Origin: a bacterium
GTDB taxonomy: Bacteria > Chloroflexota > Dormibacteria > UBA8260 > Bog-877
DNA length: 39,931 bases
NCBI GenBank assembly: GCA_021802115.1
Contig: JAKABA010000021.1
Location: 1 to 39,931, forward strand
Direction: 5' to 3'
The position numbers and the translations under genes were made by a program. Positions 24,120-32,130 of this stretch are shown piece after piece. Below the pieces are notes generated by a model. It worked only from the letters and a program-made list of their open reading frames with translations. It did no database searches and was not told the origin of the DNA. The number at the start of each line of letters is the position of its first letter. The first letter of the stretch is position 1.

Positions 24120-26253
24120 CGGCCGGGCTGTGACCGCCGGCCGCTCCGTTGCCCGCCAGCTCCACAATGGCCTGCTTGCGGGACAGGTTGACCCGGCCCC
24201 GGTCGTCGATCTCGGTCACCTTGACCATGATCTCGTCCCCGATGTTGACCACGTCCTCGACCCGGTTTACTCGCTGCTCGGCCAGTTGCGAGATGTGCAC
24301 CAGCCCGTCCTGACGGGGCAGGATCTCAACAAAGGCTCCGAAGGGCATGATCCGCACCACCTTGCCCTTGTAAATCCGGCCGACCTCGACGGCCTCGGTG
24401 AGGTCACGGATCATGGCCACCGCCCGCTCCATCGCGGCCTCGTCCACAGTGGCCAGGAAGACCTTGCCGTCATCCTCGATGTCGATTTGGCAGCCGGTCT
24501 CCTCCTGAATCCGCCGGATGGTCTTGCCTCCCGGCCCGATCAGCTCGCGGATCTTGTCCGGGTGAATGTTGATGGTGGTGATGCGCGGGGCGAAGTTGGA
24601 CATCACCTCTCGGGGCGTCCCCAGAGCCTCGGCCATCTTGCCCAGGATGTGCAGCCGGCCCTGACGGGCCTGCTCGAGCGCCTGCCGAAAGATCTCGGAG
24701 GTCAGACCTCCCACCTTGATGTCCATCTGCAGGGCGGTGATCCCGTCGCGAGTGCCGGCAACCTTGAAGTCCATGTCTCCCAGAGCGTCCTCCATCCCCT
24801 GGATGTCGGAGAGGATCGCGTAGCGGGAGCTGTCCTGGTCATCGGTGATCAGGCCCATCGCGATCCCGCCCACCGGCGCCTTGATGGGCACACCGGCATC
24901 CATCAGCGCCAGGGTGCTGCCGCAGACACTGGCCATCGAGGTGCTGCCGTTGCTGGACAGGATCTCCGTCACCACCCGGATGGTGTAAGGGAACTGCTCC
25001 ACCGGCGGGACCATGACCCTGACCGCGCGCTCCGCCAGCGCGCCGTGGCCGATCTCACGCCTTCCCGGCGACCGTAGCGGCCGTGCCTCCCCGACCGAGT
25101 AGGGGGGAAAGTTGTAGTGGTGCATGTAGCGCTTGAACTCTTGCAGCCCGAGGCTGTCGAGGCGCTGCTGGTCAGACATGGTGCCCAGAGTCGCCACCGA
25201 AAGGGCCTGGGTCTGGCCGCGGGTGAAGACCGCGCTGCCGTGGGTGCGGGGGAGCACTCCCACCTCGCACCAGATGGGACGGATCTCCTCGAGCCGGCGC
25301 CCGTCGGGGCGCAGTCCCTCGTCCAGGATGGCCCGCCTGACCGCCGTCTTGAGAACGGACTCAAATGCGGCCGAAACATCGCCAGCGCGCTCCGGAAAGC
25401 GGCCCTGGAGTTCGCGCTGGACATCCGCCTTGACAGCGTCCAGCTTGCTGTCACGCTGAGGCTTGTCGGCCTCCCTGAAGGCCTGGTTGATGCGGTCGTA
25501 AGCGATCTCTGAGACCGCTTGCTTGATCTCCAAAGGCGTCCCCACGTGGGGATATTCCATGTCCGGCTTGCCCACCTTGGCAACCAGCTCCTCGATCATC
25601 TCCACGATCTGCTTGATCCGCTCGTGGGCCCGTGCCAGGGCTTCCACCATGACTTCCTCGGACACCTCGCTGGCACCCGCCTCAACCATGTTGATGGCAT
25701 GCTTGGTGCCGGCCACGATCAGGTCCAGCTGACTGCCCTCGAGCTCCAGCGCCGGAAGGGTGGGATTCTCCACCAGCTCGCCATCGAAGAGGCCCATCCG
25801 GACTGCGGCCACTGGGCCGGCGTGGGGGATGTCGCTGATGGCGACGGCAGCGCCGGCGCCGATCAGGGCCATGATCGTGGGGTCATGGATCTGATCGGTC
25901 GACAGCACCGTGGCCACGATCTGGACATCGTTGCGGAAGTCCTTGGGGAACAGCGGCCGCATCGGCCGGTCGATCATACGGCTGGCCAGGATCGCCGCCT
26001 CGCCCGGCCTGGCCTCGCGCCGGAAGAAGGCACCTGGGATCCGGCCCACCGCGTACATCTTCTCTTCGTAGTCGCACGTGAGCGGAAAGAAGTCGATTCC
26101 CGGGCGGGGACCCTTGCTGGCGGTGGCTGTCACCAGCACCACCGTATCGCCCTGCTTCACCACCACCGCGGCGTTGGCGAGACCGGCCAACCGGCCCGTC
26201 TCGATGCTTAGCTCCGCGCCCTCAAATGTGCGCGCAACAACTGTCTTTTCCAT
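24112..26253 (-). CDS. pnp: polyribonucleotide nucleotidyltransferase (PNPase)
   Basis: The protein has 713 residues and is full length. It is a phosphorolytic 3'-5' exoribonuclease. Two RNase PH-like cores (about 10-240 and 310-540) flank an alpha-helical domain. A KH domain (GPGGKTIRRIQEETG) and a C-terminal S1 domain (YKGKVVRIMPFGAFVEI) follow. The start is ATG 26253, preceded by GGGAGG with 6 bases spacing; an upstream in-frame start is less likely. rpsO lies upstream, the classical order, with a terminator-like hairpin between the two genes. The uracil-DNA glycosylase gene overlaps its end. Confidence 0.97.
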   Translation of the reverse strand: MEKTVVARTFEGAELSIETGRLAGLANAAVVVKQGDTVVLVTATASKGPRPGIDFFPLTCDYEEKMYAVGRIPGAFFRREARPGEAAILASRMIDRPMRPLFPKDFRNDVQIVATVLSTDQIHDPTIMALIGAGAAVAISDIPHAGPVAAVRMGLFDGELVENPTLPALELEGSQLDLIVAGTKHAINMVEAGASEVSEEVMVEALARAHERIKQIVEMIEELVAKVGKPDMEYPHVGTPLEIKQAVSEIAYDRINQAFREADKPQRDSKLDAVKADVQRELQGRFPERAGDVSAAFESVLKTAVRRAILDEGLRPDGRRLEEIRPIWCEVGVLPRTHGSAVFTRGQTQALSVATLGTMSDQQRLDSLGLQEFKRYMHHYNFPPYSVGEARPLRSPGRREIGHGALAERAVRVMVPPVEQFPYTIRVVTEILSSNGSTSMASVCGSTLALMDAGVPIKAPVGGIAMGLITDDQDSSRYAILSDIQGMEDALGDMDFKVAGTRDGITALQMDIKVGGLTSEIFRQALEQARQGRLHILGKMAEALGTPREVMSNFAPRITTINIHPDKIRELIGPGGKTIRRIQEETGCQIDIEDDGKVFLATVDEAAMERAVAMIRDLTEAVEVGRIYKGKVVRIMPFGAFVEILPRQDGLVHISQLAEQRVNRVEDVVNIGDEIMVKVTEIDDRGRVNLSRKQAIVELAGNGAAGGHSPAGA

Positions 26254-26436
26254 CGCTTGCCTCCCCGCGTCCGCCACGAGGAAGCCGGAGGCGCACCGAT
26301 CGCCATCAGGGCCGCGCGGTTAGGGAAAGGGGATGAGAGCTGAACTTTGGTTCGGCTCCGATCGCCAGTCTCCAACCGTGCCTGCGCCAGATCGACGAGG
26401 CCTGCCACCGCTCCCCGGTGAAGGGTGCGCGGCTGA

Positions 26437-26476
26437 ATAAAAAGAACCGGTCGCGGACGAATGCCCGAGCTCCGGT
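26437..26476 (-). terminator. rpsO terminator or attenuator before pnp
   Basis: On the minus strand an imperfect hairpin (ACCGG at 26476-26472 with CCGGT at 26450-26446, inner CGG/CCG pairs) is followed by TTCTTTTTATT, the clearest U-tract in the window. It begins 13 bases after the rpsO stop. About 180 bases of leader then precede pnp, so pnp probably also has its own promoter, or is read through. Confidence 0.65.
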
Positions 26477-26488
26477 CAACGATCCCTG

Positions 26489-26755
26489 TCAGTGGCGCAG
26501 CCTCAGCTCGGCGACCAAGGCCCGATAGCGGCCGATGTCAACTCGCATCAGGTAGTCCAGCAGCCGGCGCCGCTTCCCCACCAGCTTGAGCAGCCCGCGC
26601 CTGGTGTGGTGGTCCTTGGGATGGACCTTGAGATGCTCTGTGAGTTGGCTGATCCTCTCGCTGAAGATCGCGATCTGCACCTCCGGCGATCCGGTGTCCC
26701 CCTGGTGGCGACTGTGGCCCTCAATGATTGCGGTCTTGGCTTCGCCCTGAAGCAT
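26489..26755 (-). CDS. rpsO: 30S ribosomal protein S15
   Basis: The protein has 88 residues, the standard S15 length. It contains [16 protein letters not shown] and the C-terminal [20 protein letters not shown], which bind 16S rRNA in the central domain. The start is ATG 26755 with AGGAGGAG about 9 bases upstream. The leader between a possible extended -10 (TATGCT, 26844-26839) and the start is about 80 bases and GC-rich. S15 often represses its own translation through such leaders, but I could not identify a specific structure. It lies just downstream of tRNA-His and could share its transcript. Confidence 0.97.
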   Translation of the reverse strand: MLQGEAKTAIIEGHSRHQGDTGSPEVQIAIFSERISQLTEHLKVHPKDHHTRRGLLKLVGKRRRLLDYLMRVDIGRYRALVAELRLRH

Positions 26756-26869
26756 GCTGAACTGCTCCTCCTAAATAGTCGCCACGGACCCCGCCGCGCT
26801 CGGCCACGCCGACTCCAGCTTGGTTCCGGGTCGCAGGCAGCATAGCACAGGCCTCCGACTGAGCCATGG

Positions 26870-26944
26870 GGTGGCTAGAGGGACTTGAACCCTCGACCTC
26901 CAGGGCCACAACCTGGCACTCTAACCAACTGAGCTATAGCCACC
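26870..26944 (-). tRNA. tRNA-His (GUG)
   Basis: The cloverleaf is complete on the minus strand: acceptor GTGGCTA/TAGCCAC, anticodon stem CCAGG/CCTGG with loop TTGTGGC (anticodon GTG), and T-arm GAGGG-TTCAAGT-CCCTC. A genome-encoded G at position -1 faces discriminator C73, the hallmark of histidine tRNA. CCA is not encoded. Confidence 0.96.
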
Positions 26945-26991
26945 GCGTGGACCGCAAGTATAGAGGTGGAGGCATTCTGGATCCCGATCAC

Positions 26992-27498
26992 GTGAGGTCT
27001 AGCGGGGAGGCGGGGCTCACGGCGGCGCCGGCCCCGGCTGGCCGCGACCGGTTCTTCATGGAACGAGCGCTCCGGCTGGCGGCCGCCGCCGGCCGCCGCG
27101 GAGAGGTCCCGATCGGGGCCGTGGCGGTGCGTGCCGGGGAGGTGATCGCGGTGGGTTCGAACCAGGTCGAACGCCGTCAGGACGCCGCCGCGCATGCGGA
27201 GATGCTGGCACTGCGACGAGCCAGCCGCCGGCTGCACTCCTGGCGCCTGGAAGGAGTGACCGTCTACTCCACCCTGGAACCTTGCCCGATGTGCGCCGGG
27301 GCGCTGTTGCTGAGCCGCGTGGAACGGGTGGTGTACGGTGCCGACGACCCCCGCAAGGGCGCCTTCCGAAGTGGCTACCAGGTCCTGGGCAGCAGCTCGG
27401 GGAACCACCACCCGGCCGTCGAGGCTGGCTGCCTGGCGGATCGCTCCGCGAGCTTGCTGCAGCGCTTCTTTCAAGAGCTGCGCGGACGAGGCCTGTGA
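26992..27498 (+). CDS. tadA: tRNA-specific adenosine deaminase TadA
   Basis: The protein has 168 residues from GTG 26992, or 146 from ATG 27058. It converts A34 to inosine in tRNA-Arg(ACG). The zinc deaminase site is HAE in AAHAEMLAL and PCPMC in TLEPCPMCAGALLL. Family homology (DRFFMERALRLA) starts just before ATG 27058, so the upstream GTG is preferred, although its GGAGG lies about 19 bases away. A TATAGA at 26959-26964, just after the divergent tRNA-His, could be its -10 box. tRNA-Ser genes downstream are common tadA neighbours. Confidence 0.93.
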   Translation: MRSSGEAGLTAAPAPAGRDRFFMERALRLAAAAGRRGEVPIGAVAVRAGEVIAVGSNQVERRQDAAAHAEMLALRRASRRLHSWRLEGVTVYSTLEPCPMCAGALLLSRVERVVYGADDPRKGAFRSGYQVLGSSSGNHHPAVEAGCLADRSASLLQRFFQELRGRGL

Positions 27499-27552
27499 GT
27501 CTGGGATGGGCGTCCCGCTGTCACCGAGCTGGGCGCCGGTCCACCCTCGCTC

Positions 27553-28230
27553 TCAGGGCTCGCTCAAGTTGAGAGTGGCTGCGCCAGCCTTGAGATCGAC
27601 CGAATAGGAGTTGGCGGCCCCCGCGTAGCTCCCGTAGGTGACCAGGTGGGAGTTGTCAGCCAGCACCACCCCGGAGCCCGAGGCCCGGACCACGGCGATG
27701 CCTGCCGCCGCGACCACCCGCATCGCGGCCCCGCCCGGAGCGGCGATGACCAGGTGGGTGGCGCCGCCGCTCACGATCACGTCAACCCGGCCGTGGGGCG
27801 GAGGCAGATTCAGTCGCATGGTCTCGGCGCCCCCGCTCACAATGAGACCGCCCAGGCGAAGTCCGGCCAGGTCCAGGTTGCAGGTCGTTGTGCCTCCGCG
27901 GATCGTGATGGCCCAGGTCACACTGCGACTGAGCTCGATTGCGATCCGAGTGGCGGCTTGCCCAGCTTTACCCTGGCGGACCTCGACTATGCCATCGGGG
28001 GACGCCGTCACGCTGAGCGCGTCGGCGGGGGTGGCCCGGTACAACGCTGATCCCAGGCTGGCAGCGGACACCGTCAGCGACTGGGACCCATTCTCGACCA
28101 CCAGCTGCGCGCTCCCGCGGGCCCGACCCGCCCGCGGGGACGCCGCAGGCCTTGTCCCGGCGGCGCATCCAGCTATTCCCACTGCGAAGAGCAGCCCGAC
28201 CAAGGGACCAACGGACCGGCGACCGTTCAC
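27553..28230 (-). CDS. toast-rack/LiaF-like lipoprotein of unknown role
   Basis: The protein has 225 residues. A signal sequence ends in the lipobox AVGIAGC (Cys22), so it should be lipid-anchored outside the membrane. The rest is almost entirely short beta strands with repeated Gly turns: CNLDLAGLRLGGLIVSGGAE, then DVIVSGGATHLVIAAPGGA and a final SYSVDLKAGAATLNL. This pattern resembles the toast-rack (DUF2154) plus LiaF C-terminal beta-solenoid proteins linked to cell-envelope stress sensing. The start is GTG 28230 with only a weak GAGAAG upstream. It is convergent with tadA. Family assignment is by pattern only. Confidence 0.6.
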   Translation of the reverse strand: MNGRRSVGPLVGLLFAVGIAGCAAGTRPAASPRAGRARGSAQLVVENGSQSLTVSAASLGSALYRATPADALSVTASPDGIVEVRQGKAGQAATRIAIELSRSVTWAITIRGGTTTCNLDLAGLRLGGLIVSGGAETMRLNLPPPHGRVDVIVSGGATHLVIAAPGGAAMRVVAAAGIAVVRASGSGVVLADNSHLVTYGSYAGAANSYSVDLKAGAATLNLSEP

Positions 28231-28364
28231 GGCTGCTTCTCGACGGGGGCAGGTGACGTCCTCCCAATCGCCCCCAGCGACACCCGCCAGCTCGGGGCGC
28301 CGGTCACCTGGTGGTCGCCCCGGGGCGGCCCGGACAGCGGAGAATAGACTCTCGCCTGGGACCT

Positions 28365-28451
28365 GGAGAGGTGTCCGAGTGGTTTAAGGTGCCGCTCTCG
28401 AAAAGCGGTGTGGCTTCACCGCCACCGCGGGTTCGAATCCCGCCCTCTCCG
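28365..28451 (+). tRNA. tRNA-Ser (CGA)
   Basis: This 87-base class II tRNA has acceptor GGAGAGG/CCTCTCC, anticodon stem CCGCT/AGCGG with loop CTCGAAA (anticodon CGA), a long variable arm and T-arm GCGGG-TTCGAAT-CCCGC. Discriminator is G. CCA is not encoded. A TAGACT about 15 bases upstream may be its -10 box. Confidence 0.95.
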
Positions 28452-28480
28452 CCCCTTCCACTCACGGTCGCCCACCGCCC

Positions 28481-28561
28481 GGCGACCACGTGCTGGTAGA
28501 CGCTATCGACCAGAGTGCCGTCCAGGTCCAGAAGGAGAGCCGGCCTCGCTGACTCAATCAT
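28481..28561 (-). pseudogene. N-terminal remnant of a HAD-family phosphatase
   Basis: The minus strand encodes 27 residues from ATG 28561 that match the start of a phosphoglycolate-phosphatase-like HAD hydrolase, with the catalytic motif I LLLDLDGTLVDSVYQHVVA. Homology stops near 28481 and the frame then runs into the 3' side of tRNA-Ser(CGA), 30 bases away. The remaining 170 or more residues of a normal HAD enzyme are not found in the window. No ribosome-binding site is visible. It lies between two tRNA-Ser genes, which suggests deletion or integration at the tRNA 3' end. Confidence 0.7.
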
Positions 28562-28687
28562 GGGGTTAGCTTGACGCCTGGGGCGCCACTCCGCCGGCCG
28601 CACCTTCGCACCCGGTCCCCGAGACCGCGGCAGCTCCTTTGGGCCGAGCGGTCGGCCTCGATCGGTTCGACCCTTAGAATCGAGCCG

Positions 28688-28775
28688 GGAGCGGTCGCCT
28701 AGTTGGCCGAGGGCGCGGCACTGGAAATGCCGTAAGGGGGCAACTCCTTCGAGGGTTCGAATCCCTCCCGCTCCG
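28688..28775 (+). tRNA. tRNA-Ser (GGA)
   Basis: This 88-base class II tRNA has acceptor GGAGCGG/CCGCTCC, anticodon stem CGGCA/TGCCG with loop CTGGAAA (anticodon GGA), a long variable arm and T-arm GAGGG-TTCGAAT-CCCTC. Discriminator is G. CCA is not encoded. A TAGAAT at 28675-28680 is too close to be its -10 unless transcription starts inside the gene. The 255 bases after it, up to the GH15 gene, contain nothing I recognise. Confidence 0.95.
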
Positions 28776-29030
28776 CCCAGTGAAACTCGCCCCCAGGGCA
28801 CGGGCAACCGGCATCGCCGCGCTTAACGCCGGCCCAGACGAGCTCCCACACCCGCCCTGGCGCTGCGCTCGAGGGGTCCCGGGAGTCGGCCGCGGCACCG
28901 GCGCCGCCAGGGGGGGAGCGGCCTGGCCCCACCTACTTCCCCAGGGTGGTGGAACCAGCACCCGAACCGGCGAAGGCGTCATGATCCTAGCCGGATCCCC
29001 CAGCCAAGTCTGCAGTGGAGGGAATCGACC

Positions 29031-30854
29031 TTGGACCGGCCTCGTTACCTGCCAATCAGCGACTACGGCATCATCGGCGATCTGCACACCGCCGCCCTCG
29101 TCAGCCGGATGGGCTCGATCGACTGGATGTGCGTGCCCCGCTTCGACAGCCCCTCGATCTTCGGCAGGTTGCTCGACGCCGACAAGGGCGGATCGATGTG
29201 GGTCGAGGTCGAGGATGGCCTCATCCCCGACAGCCGCCGCTACCTGCCCGGCACCAACGTCCTCCAGACCAACCTGAGCAGCCCCCACGGCCGGCTCCGA
29301 GTCACCGACTTCATGGTGGTTCGAGAGCGGCAGCAGAATCTCGAGCAGGACCACATCCTGATCCGACTGCTGGAGGCTCCCGACGCCGACATCAAGGCCT
29401 CCCTGCACCTCGACGCGCGCTTCGAGTACGGCCTGCACTCCCCCGCGGTGAAGATCTCCGGCGCCGGCAACCGCTGCCTGGAGATGGAACACGGCACGCT
29501 TCACATTCACTGCGACGGGGCAGGCGCCTGGGAGCAGGAGGGAACGACCCTGGTGCAGCGACTCGACCTGGAGCGTGGTACCCCCAAGGCGATCGTGTTG
29601 CGTTACGACGGCGACCGTTCCTATGCCCACGATGACGATCCCGTCCGCCTGCTCGCCGATACCCAGGCCTATTGGGAGGAGTGGATCGGGCAGTGCAACT
29701 ACGACGGGCCCTACCTGGACCTGGTCCTGCGCAGCGCCCTGGCCCTGAAGCTGCTCATATACGCACCTGAGGGGTCGATCGTGGCCGCGCCCACCACCTC
29801 ACTCCCGGAGTGGATTGGGGGCGCTCGCAACTGGGACTACCGCTTCACCTGGCTGCGCGACTCGTCATTCCTCATCTACGCACTTCAGCTGCTCGGCTAC
29901 CACCAGGAGGCGGCCGGCTTCATGAGCTGGCTCGGCCAGGTGCATCGCCAGCATCCCCGCGAGTGGCAGACCATGTATGGGATCGACGGCCAGACCCACC
30001 TCCCCGAGCGCGAGCTGAGCCACCTGGAGGGGTACCGCGCCTCCCGGCCGGTCCGGGTAGGCAACGGTGCGGCCAACCAACTCCAGCTCGACATCTACGG
30101 TGAGGCGATGGACTCGGCCTACCTCCACTTCCGCTACGGGGAGGCTGAGGCCAGTGGCCTGCGCCTGAGCCTGATCAACATGCTGGAGCACGTGGCCAAG
30201 AGCTGGGAGCTCCCCGACAACGGGATCTGGGAGGTCCGGGGCGGCGTGCAGCAGTTCCTCTACAGCAAGCTCCTGTGCTGGGTGGCCATGGATCGCGGCC
30301 TCAAGCTGGCCGATGCGCTCCGGCTGGACAATCCCCGCCGGGATGAATGGATCTGGACCCGGGAGCAGATCCGCCACACCATCCTGACCAGGGGTTGGAG
30401 CGACAAGCTGGCCTCCTTCCGTCAGATCCTCGACCAGGACGCCCTCGATGCCACCGCCCTCATGATCCCAATGATGAACTTCCTGCCGGCGATGGATCCG
30501 CGGGTGCGGAGCACGGTGCAGGCGATCCAGCGCGATCTCACCGACGAGAACGGCTTCGTCTACCGCTACCGCCGCGATGACGGCCTCGGCACCAGCGAGG
30601 GCACCTTTCTGCTCTGCTCGTTCTGGTTGGTGAACAACCTCGCCCTGCAACGTCAGCTGGGACCGGCCCGCGACCTCTTCGAGCACCTGGCCGCCCACGG
30701 CAATGACCTGGGGCTGTTCTCGGAGGAGCTCGACCCCAAGACAGGGGACCTGCTGGGCAACTTCCCCCAGGCCTTCACCCACCTGGGGATAGTCAATGCT
30801 GCCGCCCACATTGAGCGGGCCGCCGAGAACCGCGGCCCCCTCGGCGATCACTGA
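29031..30854 (+). CDS. glycoside hydrolase family 15 protein (glucoamylase or trehalase-like)
   Basis: The protein has 607 residues and no signal peptide, so it is cytoplasmic. The N-terminal beta-sandwich domain starts YLPISDYGIIGDLHTAALVS. The (alpha/alpha)6 catalytic domain (about 230-600) carries NWDYRFTWLRDSSF, the acidic motif around Glu523 (GTSEGTF) and FSEELDPKTGDLLGNFPQAF near the end. GH15 enzymes release glucose from alpha-glucans or, in mycobacteria, split trehalose; sequence alone does not decide which. The start is TTG 29031, fixed by GGAGG 9 bases upstream. It is followed closely by the DUF3090 gene, 47 bases downstream. Confidence 0.92.
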   Translation: MDRPRYLPISDYGIIGDLHTAALVSRMGSIDWMCVPRFDSPSIFGRLLDADKGGSMWVEVEDGLIPDSRRYLPGTNVLQTNLSSPHGRLRVTDFMVVRERQQNLEQDHILIRLLEAPDADIKASLHLDARFEYGLHSPAVKISGAGNRCLEMEHGTLHIHCDGAGAWEQEGTTLVQRLDLERGTPKAIVLRYDGDRSYAHDDDPVRLLADTQAYWEEWIGQCNYDGPYLDLVLRSALALKLLIYAPEGSIVAAPTTSLPEWIGGARNWDYRFTWLRDSSFLIYALQLLGYHQEAAGFMSWLGQVHRQHPREWQTMYGIDGQTHLPERELSHLEGYRASRPVRVGNGAANQLQLDIYGEAMDSAYLHFRYGEAEASGLRLSLINMLEHVAKSWELPDNGIWEVRGGVQQFLYSKLLCWVAMDRGLKLADALRLDNPRRDEWIWTREQIRHTILTRGWSDKLASFRQILDQDALDATALMIPMMNFLPAMDPRVRSTVQAIQRDLTDENGFVYRYRRDDGLGTSEGTFLLCSFWLVNNLALQRQLGPARDLFEHLAAHGNDLGLFSEELDPKTGDLLGNFPQAFTHLGIVNAAAHIERAAENRGPLGDH

Positions 30855-30901
30855 CGGCGGTGCTCGGACAAGGTGGTGCCGTGACCCGCGACAATTAGGC
30901 G

Positions 30902-31426
30902 ATGGACCCCTACGAGATCGATTTTGACCCGGCCGACGTGATCACGGTGGGAGTTGAGGGCGCGCCCGGCCAGCGGACCTTCTTCCTGGAGGCGAGCCGC
31001 GGGCTCGAGCACTGCACCCTGCTGGCCGAGAAGGTCCAGCTCCAGGAGCTCGGCACCCAGATCCTGACCATGCTGGACCCGCCAGAGACGCCGGTTAGGT
31101 CGGCGCCTGAGCCCGTCCACGGCGCCACGGGCACCCCGGGCTGGCCGGTGGGAAGCATCCAGCTCTCCCTGGATGAGGATGCCAACAGCTGCACTCTGCT
31201 GCTGGAGGAGCGTTCCTCCTCGCTGCTGCCGGATGAGGAGGAGCTGGCCAACGTGGAGCAGCTCAGGACGGCTCGCCTGGTGGTCTCCATCGCCCAGATC
31301 CGTCGTCTCGGCGAGCGCTGCCTGCTGGTGGTGGCTGGAGGTCGCCCCATCTGCCCCCTCTGCCATCTCCCGATCGATCCTGGCGGCCATGTCTGCCCGG
31401 CCAGCAACGGGCACCACCGCGCCTGA
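30902..31426 (+). CDS. DUF3090 family protein
   Basis: The protein has 174 residues. It begins YEIDFDPADVITVGVEGAPG and FFLEASRG and ends with a Cys-rich CPLCHLPIDPGGHVCPA, which looks like a small zinc knuckle (CxxC...C plus His). This matches the DUF3090 family known mainly from Actinobacteria, where it commonly neighbours a histidine phosphatase. The function is unknown. The start is ATG 30902. A histidine phosphatase is encoded 1.7 kb downstream on the same strand, with an FKBP gene and two minus-strand genes between. Confidence 0.85.
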   Translation: MDPYEIDFDPADVITVGVEGAPGQRTFFLEASRGLEHCTLLAEKVQLQELGTQILTMLDPPETPVRSAPEPVHGATGTPGWPVGSIQLSLDEDANSCTLLLEERSSSLLPDEEELANVEQLRTARLVVSIAQIRRLGERCLLVVAGGRPICPLCHLPIDPGGHVCPASNGHHRA

Positions 31427-31569
31427 GTCAGCGGCCGACCAGTTGCCCCAAGGACAGGCTCCCCTGCGTCGGTTACAGTGACCGCCGTGACCGCGCCGCT
31501 GTCCGCTCTCACACCAGTGCCGTCAACCAGCGGCAGAAGTTGACGCCCCGATCATCAGGAGATGGTGAA

Positions 31570-32130
31570 TTGAACTTCGGCAGATCCCACCTGGCCACCT
31601 CTGGCGGCCTCCTTGTCGCACTCGGGCTCGGTCTGATCCTGGCCTCGTGCGGAGCCTCCTTCCAGTCGGGAGTCACCGCGCCAACACCCACCAGCAAGCC
31701 CGTGAGCGTGGCCAGCCCATCGCCCAGCAGCTCTCCAACCGGATGCGTCAACCCGGCCACCAAGGCCGATTACACCCTCGCCGGGGCTCGCACCCTGCCC
31801 GGGAACCTCCAGGTCAAGGACATCAAGACCGGCACCGGGGCGGCGGCCACGGTGGGCTCGACGGTAGGCGTGAGCTACGTTGGCACGCTGTCGAACGGCA
31901 CCGTCTTTGACAACAGCAAAGCCGACAATGCCGGCAAGCCCATCTCGCTTACGATCGCCGCCGGCAAGGTGATCCAGGGCTGGGTTGAGGGTATCCCCGG
32001 GATGCGGGTGGGAGGCGTCCGCGAGCTGGTGATCCCACCCGCCCTTGGCTACGGTTGCCAGACCCCCAGTTCCAAGATCCCGGTCAACTCGACCCTGATC
32101 TTCACCATCACGCTGGTCTCAGTCAGCTGA
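31570..32130 (+). CDS. FKBP-type peptidyl-prolyl isomerase, lipoprotein
   Basis: The protein has 186 residues from TTG 31570, placed by GGAG at 31558-31561. A signal sequence ends in the lipobox LILASC, and a Ser/Thr/Pro-rich linker (about 30-60) leads to one FKBP domain (about 80-186). The domain has VGVSYVGTLSNGTVFDNS, GKVIQGWVEGIPGMRVGG and VIPPALGYG, which form the prolyl isomerase site. It should help fold proteins on the outer face of the membrane. The 3' end overlaps the convergent acyltransferase gene by 12 bases. Confidence 0.92.
   Translation: MNFGRSHLATSGGLLVALGLGLILASCGASFQSGVTAPTPTSKPVSVASPSPSSSPTGCVNPATKADYTLAGARTLPGNLQVKDIKTGTGAAATVGSTVGVSYVGTLSNGTVFDNSKADNAGKPISLTIAAGKVIQGWVEGIPGMRVGGVRELVIPPALGYGCQTPSSKIPVNSTLIFTITLVSVS

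Noticed and set aside
28452..28687. An integrated element or att duplication at tRNA-Ser.
   Set aside because: No integrase and no duplicated tRNA 3' end beyond the similarity expected between two Ser tRNAs; only the HAD remnant is reported.
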